NCBI GenBank assembly: GCA_017466455.1
Contig: JAFTUD010000002.1
Location: 124,001 to 188,000 of the forward strand
Direction of reading: 5' to 3'
Length of the DNA stretch: 64,000 nt
DNA from: Clostridia bacterium
GTDB taxonomy: Bacteria > Bacillota_A > Clostridia > Oscillospirales > CAG-272
Shown here: positions 9,087 through 17,954 of the stretch, piece by piece
Layout of the letters: every line of letters begins with the position of its first letter
How positions within the stretch are numbered: position 1 is the first letter of the stretch
Made by a program: the position numbers and the translations under genes
Notes under the pieces: model-generated
Seen by the model: the letters and a program-made list of their open reading frames with translations, nothing else
The model's database searches: none
Told to the model about the DNA's origin: nothing

Positions 9087-9524
9087 CTACACCCCCAACT
9101 TTCTTTTTATTTCATCCACATATTTGCGTGATACTATAATTTTCTCGCCATTTATAAGAGTTGCTATCAATTTACTGTTATCTGCTTTTTTAATGCTAAT
9201 TAGCTTTTTTAAATTAGCAATAGCAGTTTTGGAAATTCTTGAAAAAGTTGTATTTTTAAGATTTTCTTCCAAAATAATAAGTGTTGATTTGCACCTGTAA
9301 AAATTTTCTTTGGTATAGAAAAATATTTTCGAGTCAACTGCCTCAAAATAAAGAATTTCCGAAAGTGGCACAAAAAATGCCTCGTCATCTATATGCCCAA
9401 CCATTTTAGAATCATTCAAGCACAACTCGGACATGAATTTTTCAATTTGTTCATTCATAGAAGCACATTTTATGTGTATTTCTGTTTCACTTATTGAGCT
9501 ATCATAATCAATTGTAATTTTCAT
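9087..9524 (-). CDS. LytTR-domain DNA-binding regulator
   Basis: A 145-residue transcription factor. Residues ~45-145 form the LytTR fold: FFVPLSEILYFEAVDSKIFF, then FSRISKTAIANLKKLISI and the end IIVSRKYVDEIKRKLGV. There is no receiver domain, so this is the stand-alone LytTR type, not a two-component response regulator. I choose ATG 9524 (MKITIDYD) because AAGGGG lies 8 bases upstream; a GTG three codons earlier overlaps that site. Heads a three-gene operon with two membrane proteins; strong promoter upstream. Confidence 0.88.
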   Translation of the reverse strand: MKITIDYDSSISETEIHIKCASMNEQIEKFMSELCLNDSKMVGHIDDEAFFVPLSEILYFEAVDSKIFFYTKENFYRCKSTLIILEENLKNTTFSRISKTAIANLKKLISIKKADNSKLIATLINGEKIIVSRKYVDEIKRKLGV

Positions 9525-9555
9525 ACATTGCACCCCTTTGCTCTTTACTGTTTTT

Positions 9556-9584
9556 ACTATACATTATTTTCTATAATTTGTCAA
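9556..9584 (-). promoter_or_regulatory. Promoter of LytTR operon
   Basis: Minus-strand TTGACA (9579-9584), exact 17-bp spacer, TATAGT (9556-9561), about 32 bp before the ATG. Confidence 0.8.
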
Positions 9585-9694
9585 TTGGTATGAGGATGAG
9601 TTGCAAAATATGACCATTGAAATGCAAAAAAGTTAATACTACAAAAACATAAGCTTTATTTAGCATCTCTTAAAATTTCTCATTTGCACTAAAA

Positions 9695-9734
9695 AAGAGC
9701 TTATGCGAATAAAATCAACTCGCCAAAAGCTCTT
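9695..9734 (-). terminator. Terminator of the glycogen operon
   Basis: Minus-strand stem AAGAGCTT/AAGCTCTT with an internal GCGA/TTCGC extension, followed by TTTTTTAGTG. It lies 7 bp past the GH13 stop codon. Confidence 0.85.
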
Positions 9735-9740
9735 CTTTGA

Positions 9741-11630
9741 TTATTCAAAATCCAAGTCAACATCATCAATGCACTTATTAAGCTTAAAAATTGCCACGGA
9801 GCTTTTATCAAGCTCGTTTCCTATTTTACCTGTAATAAGATTTTTCAGCTTAAGGCTTGATGAAATATTGACAGTCCTATCACTTATATTAACGACAGTT
9901 ACAATACACGATTTTTTATTGTATCTTGCGAATGCAAGGACATCACTACCGCAACGCAAAAGCCTAAAGCTACCGTCTTTATAAAGTGGCTCCCTTGTCC
10001 TGATTTCGCCGATTTTCCTATAAAAATCAAGTATTTCGTTGTTTTCTCGTCCCCACGGGAATGGCAAACGGTTGAACGGGTCACGATAGCCCTGCATTCC
10101 CGCCTCATCTCCGTAAAATATACACGGAATTCCAGGAACTGTGGCGTTTATTGCGTATGCCATTTTCAAACGGCTTATGGCAAGTCTAAGCTCATCGCTT
10201 GACATTTTCATTGTTGATAGCTGTTCATTAGTATAGCCATCAGAGCTTTCACCGCCCAAAACGGTCAAAATTCGCTCCGTATCATGAGTGCCAAGCACAT
10301 TCATAAGCAAATCGCACGAATCCTTAGGATAATGAGAATATAGCATTGTAAAGGTGTTGGTCAGCTTTTCAAAGTTACCATTTTTTACATAATCTATAAT
10401 TGCCTCTCTTAACGGATAGTTCATAACCGAATCAAGCTCTTCGCCGAGAAAGTATTTTTTTCTCGTTTCATAAGCGATTTTATTAGACGCATCCTCCCAA
10501 ACCTCGCCGTATATTATGCCATTCGGGTTGATGCCCTTCAGCTTGGAATTTAGCGTTTTTAGAAAATCGTCACTAAGCTCATCAGCAACATCAAGACGGA
10601 AGCCTGCTATTCCCTTTTTCATCCATTTTTCAATAACGCCACCATCACCTAAAATAAATTTTTTATACGATGGCGTATCGCTTTTTACTCGTGGCAAAAT
10701 TTGCACATCCCACCAGCATTCATATTTGTTTGGATAATTCTTAAAATTATACCATTCATAATAAGGTGATTTCTTTGATTGATATGCACCAAGTGAGTCG
10801 TATGTGCCAAATTTATTAAAATAAATGCTATCAGCGCCCGTGTGATTGAAAACTCCGTCAAAAATTATTTGTATTCCCCTATTTTTAGCCTCTAAAATAA
10901 GCTTTTCAAGTGTAGCCTCATCGCCAAACATAGGGTCAATGCTCATATAATCCGATGTGTCGTATTTATGGTTAGAATATGCGTCAAAAATGGGGCTCAA
11001 ATAAATGCAACTTACCCCAAGCGATTTTATATAGTCTAATTTTTCAATTATTCCATACAAATCTCCGCCGAAAAACATGTTGTTTTCAACATCCGCACCG
11101 GGATATTCGGGATATTGAGGTATCCCGTTATACCAATCCCCGTTTATAATTGCGCTTTCCTTCTTTTTAAACCTGCCGCTTTTGGCAAATCTATCAACAA
11201 AAATATGATACATTACGCCACCGTTTAGCCAGGACGGATGCCTTTTGCCTTCTTTAAATACAGTTAGCTGTATTGCCCCATCGTAGCGGTTTTCAAGGAT
11301 AAAAATCTCACCGTTTAGCGCTCTTTTGCCATAGAATTCGGATTTTTCAAAGCCACAAAGCTCGTATGTATAATAATAAAGTCCAACACCAAGCATAGCA
11401 AGATCTATTTTAACCTCGTAAATATCGGAAGACCCATCAATTTTAGCCCATTTCAACGGGATTTTATCGTAAAATTGAGAATTCAAACCGTCCGCCGACA
11501 AATGCATAAAAGCCTTAGAAATACCACGCTCGCGTGGTATTCTAAGACTAAATGTTATGATTTTTTCATTTGAAAATGCGCCGAGGTATCCAAGGTCTAC
11601 ATTTTTTTCGTGCTTGGTTTCAATAATCAT
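9741..11630 (-). CDS. GH13 alpha-glucan hydrolase (neopullulanase/cyclomaltodextrinase type)
   Basis: A 629-residue cytoplasmic GH13 enzyme, no signal peptide. An N-terminal beta domain (~1-125, CBM34/N-like) precedes the TIM barrel. The four GH13 regions are visible: DGVFNH (258-263), GFRLDVADE with nucleophile Asp347, GEVWED with acid/base Glu376, and GTHDTE with the stabilising His-Asp at 447-448. Last gene of the glg operon, 4 bp after glgP. It probably trims or debranches glycogen-derived maltodextrin; exact specificity (alpha-1,4 versus alpha-1,6) cannot be read from the sequence. Its position replaces the glgX-type debranching enzyme of other bacteria (inference). Confidence 0.92.
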   Translation of the reverse strand: MIIETKHEKNVDLGYLGAFSNEKIITFSLRIPRERGISKAFMHLSADGLNSQFYDKIPLKWAKIDGSSDIYEVKIDLAMLGVGLYYYTYELCGFEKSEFYGKRALNGEIFILENRYDGAIQLTVFKEGKRHPSWLNGGVMYHIFVDRFAKSGRFKKKESAIINGDWYNGIPQYPEYPGADVENNMFFGGDLYGIIEKLDYIKSLGVSCIYLSPIFDAYSNHKYDTSDYMSIDPMFGDEATLEKLILEAKNRGIQIIFDGVFNHTGADSIYFNKFGTYDSLGAYQSKKSPYYEWYNFKNYPNKYECWWDVQILPRVKSDTPSYKKFILGDGGVIEKWMKKGIAGFRLDVADELSDDFLKTLNSKLKGINPNGIIYGEVWEDASNKIAYETRKKYFLGEELDSVMNYPLREAIIDYVKNGNFEKLTNTFTMLYSHYPKDSCDLLMNVLGTHDTERILTVLGGESSDGYTNEQLSTMKMSSDELRLAISRLKMAYAINATVPGIPCIFYGDEAGMQGYRDPFNRLPFPWGRENNEILDFYRKIGEIRTREPLYKDGSFRLLRCGSDVLAFARYNKKSCIVTVVNISDRTVNISSSLKLKNLITGKIGNELDKSSVAIFKLNKCIDDVDLDFE

Positions 11631-11634
11631 AAAA

Positions 11635-14055
11635 TCACTTTACGGGATTCAAGTGCCAAATATTATCAGCATACTCCTTTATGCTACGGTCCGCTGCAAA
11701 AAATCCGGATTTTGCAACATTGATAAGTGACATTTTGCCCCATTTATCCTTATCATTATAAGCGTTAACAATTTCTTCCGACTTGTTGTAATAAGAATCA
11801 AAATCGGCAAGACACATATATGGATCGGAAATTCCATATCCACCAATGAGATAATTTGCGATATTTGAGAATGAAACACCATTAAAGCCCTTATTAAGCC
11901 TGTCAACAGCCTTCTTAATACGAATACTGTTAGCATAATAATCAAGTGACCTGTAGCCCTTCTCCCAAAGCTCATCAACCTCTTTGGCATTAAGTCCGAA
12001 TATGAAGATATTATCATCTCCAACAGCGTCCCTCATTTCAACATTCGCTCCGTCAAGAGTTCCGATTGTGAGTGCGCCATTTATCATAAACTTCATACAG
12101 CCTGTTCCGCTTGCCTCTTTTCCAGCAAGAGAAATTTGCTCACTAATATCAGATGCCGGCATAAGCACCTCAGCGGTGCTAACATTATAATCCTCAAGAT
12201 ATACAACGGATAATTTATCCCTAACCCTCGGATTTTTCTTAATGTCCTCACCAAGATTCCATATAAGCTTAATAATATCCTTAGCCATATAGTATCCAGG
12301 CGCTGCCTTTCCACCGAAAATAAATGTTCTTGGAGTAAATTCCTTCTCAGGATGCTCCTCAATATCAACATAATAGTAAATAATTTTTAGAACATTCAAG
12401 AGCTGACGCTTGTATTCGTGCATTCTCTTAACCTGAACATCAAAAATTGAAGATGTATCAAGACTGCTACCGTACTTGTTAAATACAAACTTAGAAAGCG
12501 CAAGCTTATTTTCTTCTTTTATTGCCTTCATTTGCTCATATACCGTCTTATCATCGGCATATTTCATAAGCTTTTCAAGCTCCTGAGGATTCTTTACAAA
12601 TCCATCGCCGATACAACCCTTAATAAGGTCATTAAGCTTGGGATTTGAATAGCAAAGCCATCTTCTGTGCGCAATTCCGTTAGTTACATTAGTGAATTTT
12701 TCGGGAGTTGCCTTATAAAAATCATGGAAAACAGTCTTTTTAAGAATTTCAGAGTGAAGCTTAGATACACCATTTACCGTATGAGACGCTACAACGCTCA
12801 AATTCGCCATTCTAACCTGTGAGTAGGCAATTATTGCCATCTTGGAAATTCTGTCCCAATCTCCGGGGTAGATGTTCCACAAATCATTGCAAAGACGGCG
12901 GTTAATCTCCTTCACAATCATATGAATTCTTGGCAGCTTAAAGCTGAATAGATCCTCATTCCAGCATTCAAGTGCCTCTGGCATTACTGTGTGGTTTGTA
13001 TAAGAAACGGTTTTCAGTACAACATTCCAAGCATCGTCCCAAGAATAGTTATAAACATCCATAAATATTCTCATAAGCTCCGGAACACAAAGCGCAGGGT
13101 GTGTATCGTTAATATGAATAGCTACCTTATCAGCAAACTCGTTTAGCGAGCCATATGTTGCAAGGTGATCGCTGATAATACTTTGAAGTGACGCTGAAAC
13201 CAAGAAATATTGCTGAGTCAAGCGCAAAAGCTTTCCTTCAGTATGGTCATCAGAGGGATAAAGCACCTTTGAAATAACCTCGGCATTTGTAGTTTGCTCT
13301 ATCGCCTTAACATACTGACCCTGTGAGAAAAGATTCATATTGAAGCGATTAGTAGTATGCGCTCTCCAAAGACGGAGTCTGTTAACTGCGTTGTCAGCAC
13401 CCGAAACCATCATATCATAAGGAATTGCCTCAACCTCCTCATAATTTTCATATTTGAGGTCTAAATGTCCGTTTACCCACTCTTCCTTAAGATGTCCGCC
13501 GAATCTAACATTGAACTTCTTATCAGTTCTTGGAACGAGCCAGCATTCGCCATCCGGAATCCAAACATCGGGAAGCTCAACCTGATTTCCGTCAATTATC
13601 TTTTGCTTAAAGAGGCCGTATTCGTATAAAATCGAAAATCCGTCAGCAGGATAGTTGAGTGATGTTAGCGAGTCCATAAAGCACGCAGCCAAGCGTCCAA
13701 GTCCACCGTTTCCAAGTCCGGGGTCGGGCTCCATTTCGTAAATCTCGTTTATATCAAATCCAAATTCATCGAGAATTTGAGTATATTCATCGGCAATTCC
13801 AAGATTTCTAAGGTTATTTTTAAGAGAGCGTCCTATTAGGAACTCCATACAAAGGTAATAAATCTTCTTCGCCTTTTCATCTCTTACCTTATGCTTAAAA
13901 TGAGATCTCTTTTGAGTCAATATATCCTTTACGGTCAAAATAGTCGCCTTGTAAACCTGTTCCTTGCTCGCATCGTCGGGATTTACGCCAAAATATCTCG
14001 ACAATTTGAGCTGCAAGGCGTTCTTTATATCATCTTTGGTAAATTTTCTGTTCAT
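11635..14055 (-). CDS. glgP: Glycogen/maltodextrin phosphorylase
   Basis: GT35 phosphorylase of 806 residues that releases glucose-1-phosphate from glycogen ends using pyridoxal phosphate. The N-terminal signature EFLIGRSLKNNL and PDPGLGNGGLGRLAACFMDS, and the C-terminal PLP-lysine block EASGTGCMKFMINGALT followed by IGTLDGANVEM, are diagnostic; Cys replaces the usual Asn before Met-Lys. I start at ATG 14055 (MNRKFTKDD) with AAAGGAG 8 bases upstream; an in-frame start eight codons earlier lacks such a site. Fifth gene of the glg operon, with a strong hairpin in the 97-bp gap after glgA, so its level may be set separately. Confidence 0.97.
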   Translation of the reverse strand: MNRKFTKDDIKNALQLKLSRYFGVNPDDASKEQVYKATILTVKDILTQKRSHFKHKVRDEKAKKIYYLCMEFLIGRSLKNNLRNLGIADEYTQILDEFGFDINEIYEMEPDPGLGNGGLGRLAACFMDSLTSLNYPADGFSILYEYGLFKQKIIDGNQVELPDVWIPDGECWLVPRTDKKFNVRFGGHLKEEWVNGHLDLKYENYEEVEAIPYDMMVSGADNAVNRLRLWRAHTTNRFNMNLFSQGQYVKAIEQTTNAEVISKVLYPSDDHTEGKLLRLTQQYFLVSASLQSIISDHLATYGSLNEFADKVAIHINDTHPALCVPELMRIFMDVYNYSWDDAWNVVLKTVSYTNHTVMPEALECWNEDLFSFKLPRIHMIVKEINRRLCNDLWNIYPGDWDRISKMAIIAYSQVRMANLSVVASHTVNGVSKLHSEILKKTVFHDFYKATPEKFTNVTNGIAHRRWLCYSNPKLNDLIKGCIGDGFVKNPQELEKLMKYADDKTVYEQMKAIKEENKLALSKFVFNKYGSSLDTSSIFDVQVKRMHEYKRQLLNVLKIIYYYVDIEEHPEKEFTPRTFIFGGKAAPGYYMAKDIIKLIWNLGEDIKKNPRVRDKLSVVYLEDYNVSTAEVLMPASDISEQISLAGKEASGTGCMKFMINGALTIGTLDGANVEMRDAVGDDNIFIFGLNAKEVDELWEKGYRSLDYYANSIRIKKAVDRLNKGFNGVSFSNIANYLIGGYGISDPYMCLADFDSYYNKSEEIVNAYNDKDKWGKMSLINVAKSGFFAADRSIKEYADNIWHLNPVK

Positions 14056-14123
14056 TAGTTTTTCTCCTTTATTCAACAAGAAGCAAATTATTTAGCTATA
14101 ATTTGCAAATCGTATCAAATTAA

Positions 14124-14148
14124 ACTGTCCCGCAAGATACGGGACAGT
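14124..14148 (-). terminator. Intra-operon hairpin between glgA and glgP
   Basis: Minus-strand 9-bp perfect stem ACTGTCCCG/CGGGACAGT with a 7-base loop, then TTTAATTTG. The T-tract is poor, so it may be a leaky terminator or an mRNA-stabilising stem. It starts 4 bp past the glgA stop. Confidence 0.65.
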
Positions 14149-14152
14149 CAAT

Positions 14153-15589
14153 TTAACATTCGCCGACTAAATTCTTGTATAGATCTACATATTTTTCAGC
14201 GGAGCAATTCCAAGAAAAATCAATGTTCATAATCTTTCTTACAATATCATTCCACTTTTGCTCATCCTTGAAAAGCTCAACCGCACGACCGATTGCATCC
14301 TTCATTTCGTGAGCATTGTAATTAGCGAAGGTAAAGCCATTACCTTCACCTGTATATTTGTTATATGGCTTAATTGTGTCATAAAGACCGCCTGTTTCAC
14401 GAACGACAGGAACGGTGCCATACCTTGAAGAAATCATTTGAGCAAGACCGCACGGCTCACTCTTTGAGGGCATTAGGAATATATCAGAGCCCGCATAAAT
14501 CTTCTTTGAAAGATCCTTGTTGAATTCAAGGAACACTCTTACCTGCTTTGGATATCTGTTTTGTAAATCAACAAAATAGTTTTCAATATCACTCTCACCG
14601 GTTCCCAAAAGAACAAATTGAATTCCAAACGAAAGAATTTCGGGTATAATATACTGAACTAAATCAAAGCCCTTATGTGATGCGAGTCTTGAAACCATTG
14701 ATACAACAGGGATTTTTTCATCCTGCGGAAGTCCTGCAAGAGCTTGAAGCTCCTTTTTGCAAACGGCCTTTCCCGAAAGATCCTTTGAATCATACTTCGC
14801 CGGAATAGCGTTATCCTTTGCAGGATTATAATAGTCAACATCGATTCCGTTGACTATTCCGCATACCTTATCAGCAACCATGTGAAGAATGTGATGAAGT
14901 CCGCTTGAATAAAATTCAGTTTGAATTTCATTAGCATATCTTTCGCTAACGGTAGACACGGTATCAGTACAAACGATTGCTCCTTTAGTAAGGTTTATAC
15001 AACCATTATACTCAAGCATAGTCAAATCGTCATTTGAATCAAGGCCAAATACATCTCCAAGAATACTGAGAGGATAAATTCCCTGATAATCAATATTGTG
15101 AATGGTATAAATTGTCTTTATTCCCGAATAAGGCTCCAAATGAGAGTATTTTCTCTTTAGATAAATTACGCTCATTGCGCTTTGCCAGTCGTTTGTGTGC
15201 AAAATATCGGGATAAAAATCAATTATAGGCATCATGTCAAGCACCGCCTTGCCAAAAAAGCCATATCTTTCGGCATCGTCGTAATTTCCGTAAATCGTGT
15301 CACGGTCAAAATAATATTCATTATCAATAAAATAATATGTTACACCGTCTTTTTTGCAAGAAAATACGCCACAGTATTGACATCTCCATGACAAATATAC
15401 ATATGTTTCACCAACAAAATCAAGCTCGTTTATAAATTTGGTTTTAATGGCTCGGTGAAGCGGTAAAACAACTCTTACATCATTTTTTCCGTCTTTAGCT
15501 AATGCGGAAGGAAGTGATCCAAGTACATCTCCGAGTCCTCCAGTAGACACAAATGGTATGGCCTCGGCTCCGACAAAAAGTATTTTCAT
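14153..15589 (-). CDS. glgA: Glycogen synthase (ADP-glucose, GT5)
   Basis: Transfers glucose from ADP-glucose to the growing alpha-1,4 chain. The 478-residue protein opens MKILFVGAEAIPFVSTGGLG. The ADP-glucose-binding motif normally written K-x-G-G-L reads S15-T-G-G-L here, so the lysine equivalent to E. coli Lys15 is a serine. The C-terminal GT-B motif PSKSEPCGLAQMISSRYG, with its donor-binding Glu, is intact, as is the HTNDW block. ATG 15589 has a near-perfect AAGGAGG. Fourth gene of the operon, 9 bp after glgD. The missing lysine is also seen in some clostridial GlgA proteins as far as I recall, so activity is likely retained. Confidence 0.96.
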   Translation of the reverse strand: MKILFVGAEAIPFVSTGGLGDVLGSLPSALAKDGKNDVRVVLPLHRAIKTKFINELDFVGETYVYLSWRCQYCGVFSCKKDGVTYYFIDNEYYFDRDTIYGNYDDAERYGFFGKAVLDMMPIIDFYPDILHTNDWQSAMSVIYLKRKYSHLEPYSGIKTIYTIHNIDYQGIYPLSILGDVFGLDSNDDLTMLEYNGCINLTKGAIVCTDTVSTVSERYANEIQTEFYSSGLHHILHMVADKVCGIVNGIDVDYYNPAKDNAIPAKYDSKDLSGKAVCKKELQALAGLPQDEKIPVVSMVSRLASHKGFDLVQYIIPEILSFGIQFVLLGTGESDIENYFVDLQNRYPKQVRVFLEFNKDLSKKIYAGSDIFLMPSKSEPCGLAQMISSRYGTVPVVRETGGLYDTIKPYNKYTGEGNGFTFANYNAHEMKDAIGRAVELFKDEQKWNDIVRKIMNIDFSWNCSAEKYVDLYKNLVGEC

Positions 15590-15598
15590 ATGTCCTCC

Positions 15599-16732
15599 TT
15601 AAATCATTTTACCCTTTGCAAGATAAAATGGTAAAGTTTCATCTCCTGAAAGCACCTTATTATCGCGAATAACAACATTTTTGTCCGCAATAACGCAGTT
15701 GAGCTTAACATTTTCTCCGGTAAAGGTATCTTGGAATAAAATGCAATTTTTAACAACGCTTCCCTTTCCTACCTTAACTCCTCTGAATAAGATAGAATTC
15801 TCAACCTCTCCGTAAATTTGACAACCGTCAGCAATCAAGGAGTTTTTAATTTTAGCGTCAGGGCTATGATATGTTGGTGCAGAGTTACGAACCTTTGTAT
15901 AAATCGGTCTGTTTTTAACTCTAAAGAGCTGATCTCTTATATCCTTATTTTTGATAAGCTCCATACTGCACTTATAATAATCCTCTGATGAAGAAATGCA
16001 AGCAAAATATCCATCGTATCTATAAACACGGTAGTTTTTAACATTCAAATTCTTCAAAATTATATCCTTATTAAGGCTGATGTAATCATGAGCAACCGCA
16101 TCGAGCACAATTTCTTGCAGATATTGCCTTGTCATAACCATAATATTAAGGTTGATATCGCTCTCACCCTCAAATGATGTAGGATAAGCCTGAAGGTCGG
16201 TTATTCTTCCGTTCTCATTAGATTCAATAAGGACATTAGCCTTAGCTGCCGCCTTCGTAAGATTAACCCTTTGAACCGCAATAGTAATATCCGCCTTGTT
16301 CTCAATATGATTCCTTATCATATCGTTTAGATCGATATTGCAAATAACATCGCAGTCCGAAAGAACAACATAATCATCAGTAATCTTTGTAATGGAATGA
16401 CTAACGCTTTTAAGCGCCTCAAGTCTTGTTCTGTAAAGCGCATTTACATTGTTTGCATAGGCAGTAATGTATGGCGGAAGAATTTTAATACCGCCTGCAC
16501 GCCTTGCCAAATCCCAGTCCTTACCTGCTCCCAAGTGATCCATCAAGGATTGATAATTGTAGTGTGTAATAACGCTAACATTGTGAATGTTTGAGTTTAC
16601 CATATTGGAAAGCGCAAAATCAATAAGCCTATATCTACAACCGAATGGAACGGAGGCCATAGTCCTATTTCTCGTTAATTCGGGAATGTTTGTATCATGA
16701 ATGTTTGAAAAAATAATTCCTGCAGCTGACAT
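15599..16732 (-). CDS. glgD: Glucose-1-phosphate adenylyltransferase, GlgD regulatory subunit
   Basis: A 377-residue partner of GlgC. It has the nucleotidyltransferase fold (FGCRYRLIDFALSNMVNSNI) and the left-handed beta-helix C-terminus, but lacks the GGxGxRL nucleotide loop of the catalytic subunit (N-terminus MSAAGIIFSNIHDTNIPELT), as GlgD proteins of Bacillota do. With GlgC it forms the heteromeric ADP-glucose pyrophosphorylase. Two candidate ATGs: 16738 is only 3 bases from GGGAGG, whereas 16732 has 9-base spacing, so I prefer 16732. Lies between glgC and glgA in the operon. Confidence 0.93.
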   Translation of the reverse strand: MSAAGIIFSNIHDTNIPELTRNRTMASVPFGCRYRLIDFALSNMVNSNIHNVSVITHYNYQSLMDHLGAGKDWDLARRAGGIKILPPYITAYANNVNALYRTRLEALKSVSHSITKITDDYVVLSDCDVICNIDLNDMIRNHIENKADITIAVQRVNLTKAAAKANVLIESNENGRITDLQAYPTSFEGESDINLNIMVMTRQYLQEIVLDAVAHDYISLNKDIILKNLNVKNYRVYRYDGYFACISSSEDYYKCSMELIKNKDIRDQLFRVKNRPIYTKVRNSAPTYHSPDAKIKNSLIADGCQIYGEVENSILFRGVKVGKGSVVKNCILFQDTFTGENVKLNCVIADKNVVIRDNKVLSGDETLPFYLAKGKMI

Positions 16733-16750
16733 ATTCATTTTCCTCCCTTA

Positions 16751-17953
16751 TTATTTGTTAGCATTATCAAAATTTGAATCAATCATCACGCCTGCCTCAA
16801 TGACAGAGCCGTTTCCGATTGAAATATCACTACCGATAACCGTAATTCCCTTTGCTACTTCCTTGTTTTCGCCAATTACAGCCTTTTCACCAACAACTGT
16901 ATTACTATCAATTATGGAATAGTTGACACGAGCGCCCGCCTTAACAGTAACTCCACTCATAATTACCGAATCAGTGACAATAGCACCTTCCTCAACAACA
17001 ACACCATTAGAAAGCACGGAATTTTTAACCATTCCCTCAATTACACAGCCCTCGGTAATAATTGAATTTATTGCATATCCGCCATTGCCGATAAATTGCG
17101 GCGGCTCAGCATAGTTCCTCGAGAAAATTCTCCATGATTTATCGTGAACATTAAAGCTTGGGCTTTCGCCAAGAAGGTCCATATTCGCTTCCCACAAGCT
17201 ATCAATGGTTCCAACATCCTTCCAGTATCCTTCAAAAGGATATGCGTACATTTTCTTATTATCAGCAAGCATATTAGGAATAATATTCTTTCCGAAGTCA
17301 TTGCTTGAGCTCTTATCATTTTCATCTGCTATAAGATATTCCTCAAGCACGCTTCGATTGAATATGTATATACCCATTGAAGCTTGCGTGCTGATTGGAT
17401 TTTTTGGCTTTTCCTGGAACTGAGTAATCTTACCTGTTTCATCGGTTACCATAATTCCAAATCTGCTTGCCTCGGATAGAGGAACATTCAATACCGCAAT
17501 AGTACAGTCTGCTCCGTTAGCCTTATGAGCCTCAAGCATAGCATTGTAATCCATTTTGTAAATGTGGTCACCCGAGAGTATGATTACATAATCAGGGTCA
17601 TATCTATTGATGAATCCAAGGTTTTGATAAATGGCATTTGCAGTACCCTTGTACCAGTCAGCGCCCTTCTTTGCTTGATACGGTGGCAAAATCATAACAC
17701 CGCCATTGAGTCTATCAAGATCCCAAGGCTGACCGTTACCGATATACTCATTTAGCACAAGCGGCTGATATTGAGTAAGCACTCCTACCGTATCAATACC
17801 TGAGTTTATACAGTTAGACATAGGAAAATCAATTATCTTGTATTTTCCCCCGAAAGTGACAGCCGGCTTTGCCGTTTTTTCAGTAAGAGTATAAAGTCTA
17901 CTTCCCTGACCACCTGCCAAAAGCATTGCAACGCATTCCTTTTTCTTGAACAT
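16751..17953 (-). CDS. glgC: Glucose-1-phosphate adenylyltransferase, catalytic subunit
   Basis: Makes ADP-glucose from ATP and glucose-1-phosphate, the committed step of glycogen synthesis. The 400 residues include [14 protein letters not shown] at about 11-24, [20 protein letters not shown], the catalytic Asp in [10 protein letters not shown], and the beta-helix C-terminus with hexapeptide-like repeats. ATG 17953 lies 1 bp after the glgB stop, and its ribosome site AAGGAGAGGG lies inside the glgB terminal codons, so translation is probably coupled. Confidence 0.97.
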   Translation of the reverse strand: MFKKKECVAMLLAGGQGSRLYTLTEKTAKPAVTFGGKYKIIDFPMSNCINSGIDTVGVLTQYQPLVLNEYIGNGQPWDLDRLNGGVMILPPYQAKKGADWYKGTANAIYQNLGFINRYDPDYVIILSGDHIYKMDYNAMLEAHKANGADCTIAVLNVPLSEASRFGIMVTDETGKITQFQEKPKNPISTQASMGIYIFNRSVLEEYLIADENDKSSSNDFGKNIIPNMLADNKKMYAYPFEGYWKDVGTIDSLWEANMDLLGESPSFNVHDKSWRIFSRNYAEPPQFIGNGGYAINSIITEGCVIEGMVKNSVLSNGVVVEEGAIVTDSVIMSGVTVKAGARVNYSIIDSNTVVGEKAVIGENKEVAKGITVIGSDISIGNGSVIEAGVMIDSNFDNANK

Positions 17954-17954
17954 A

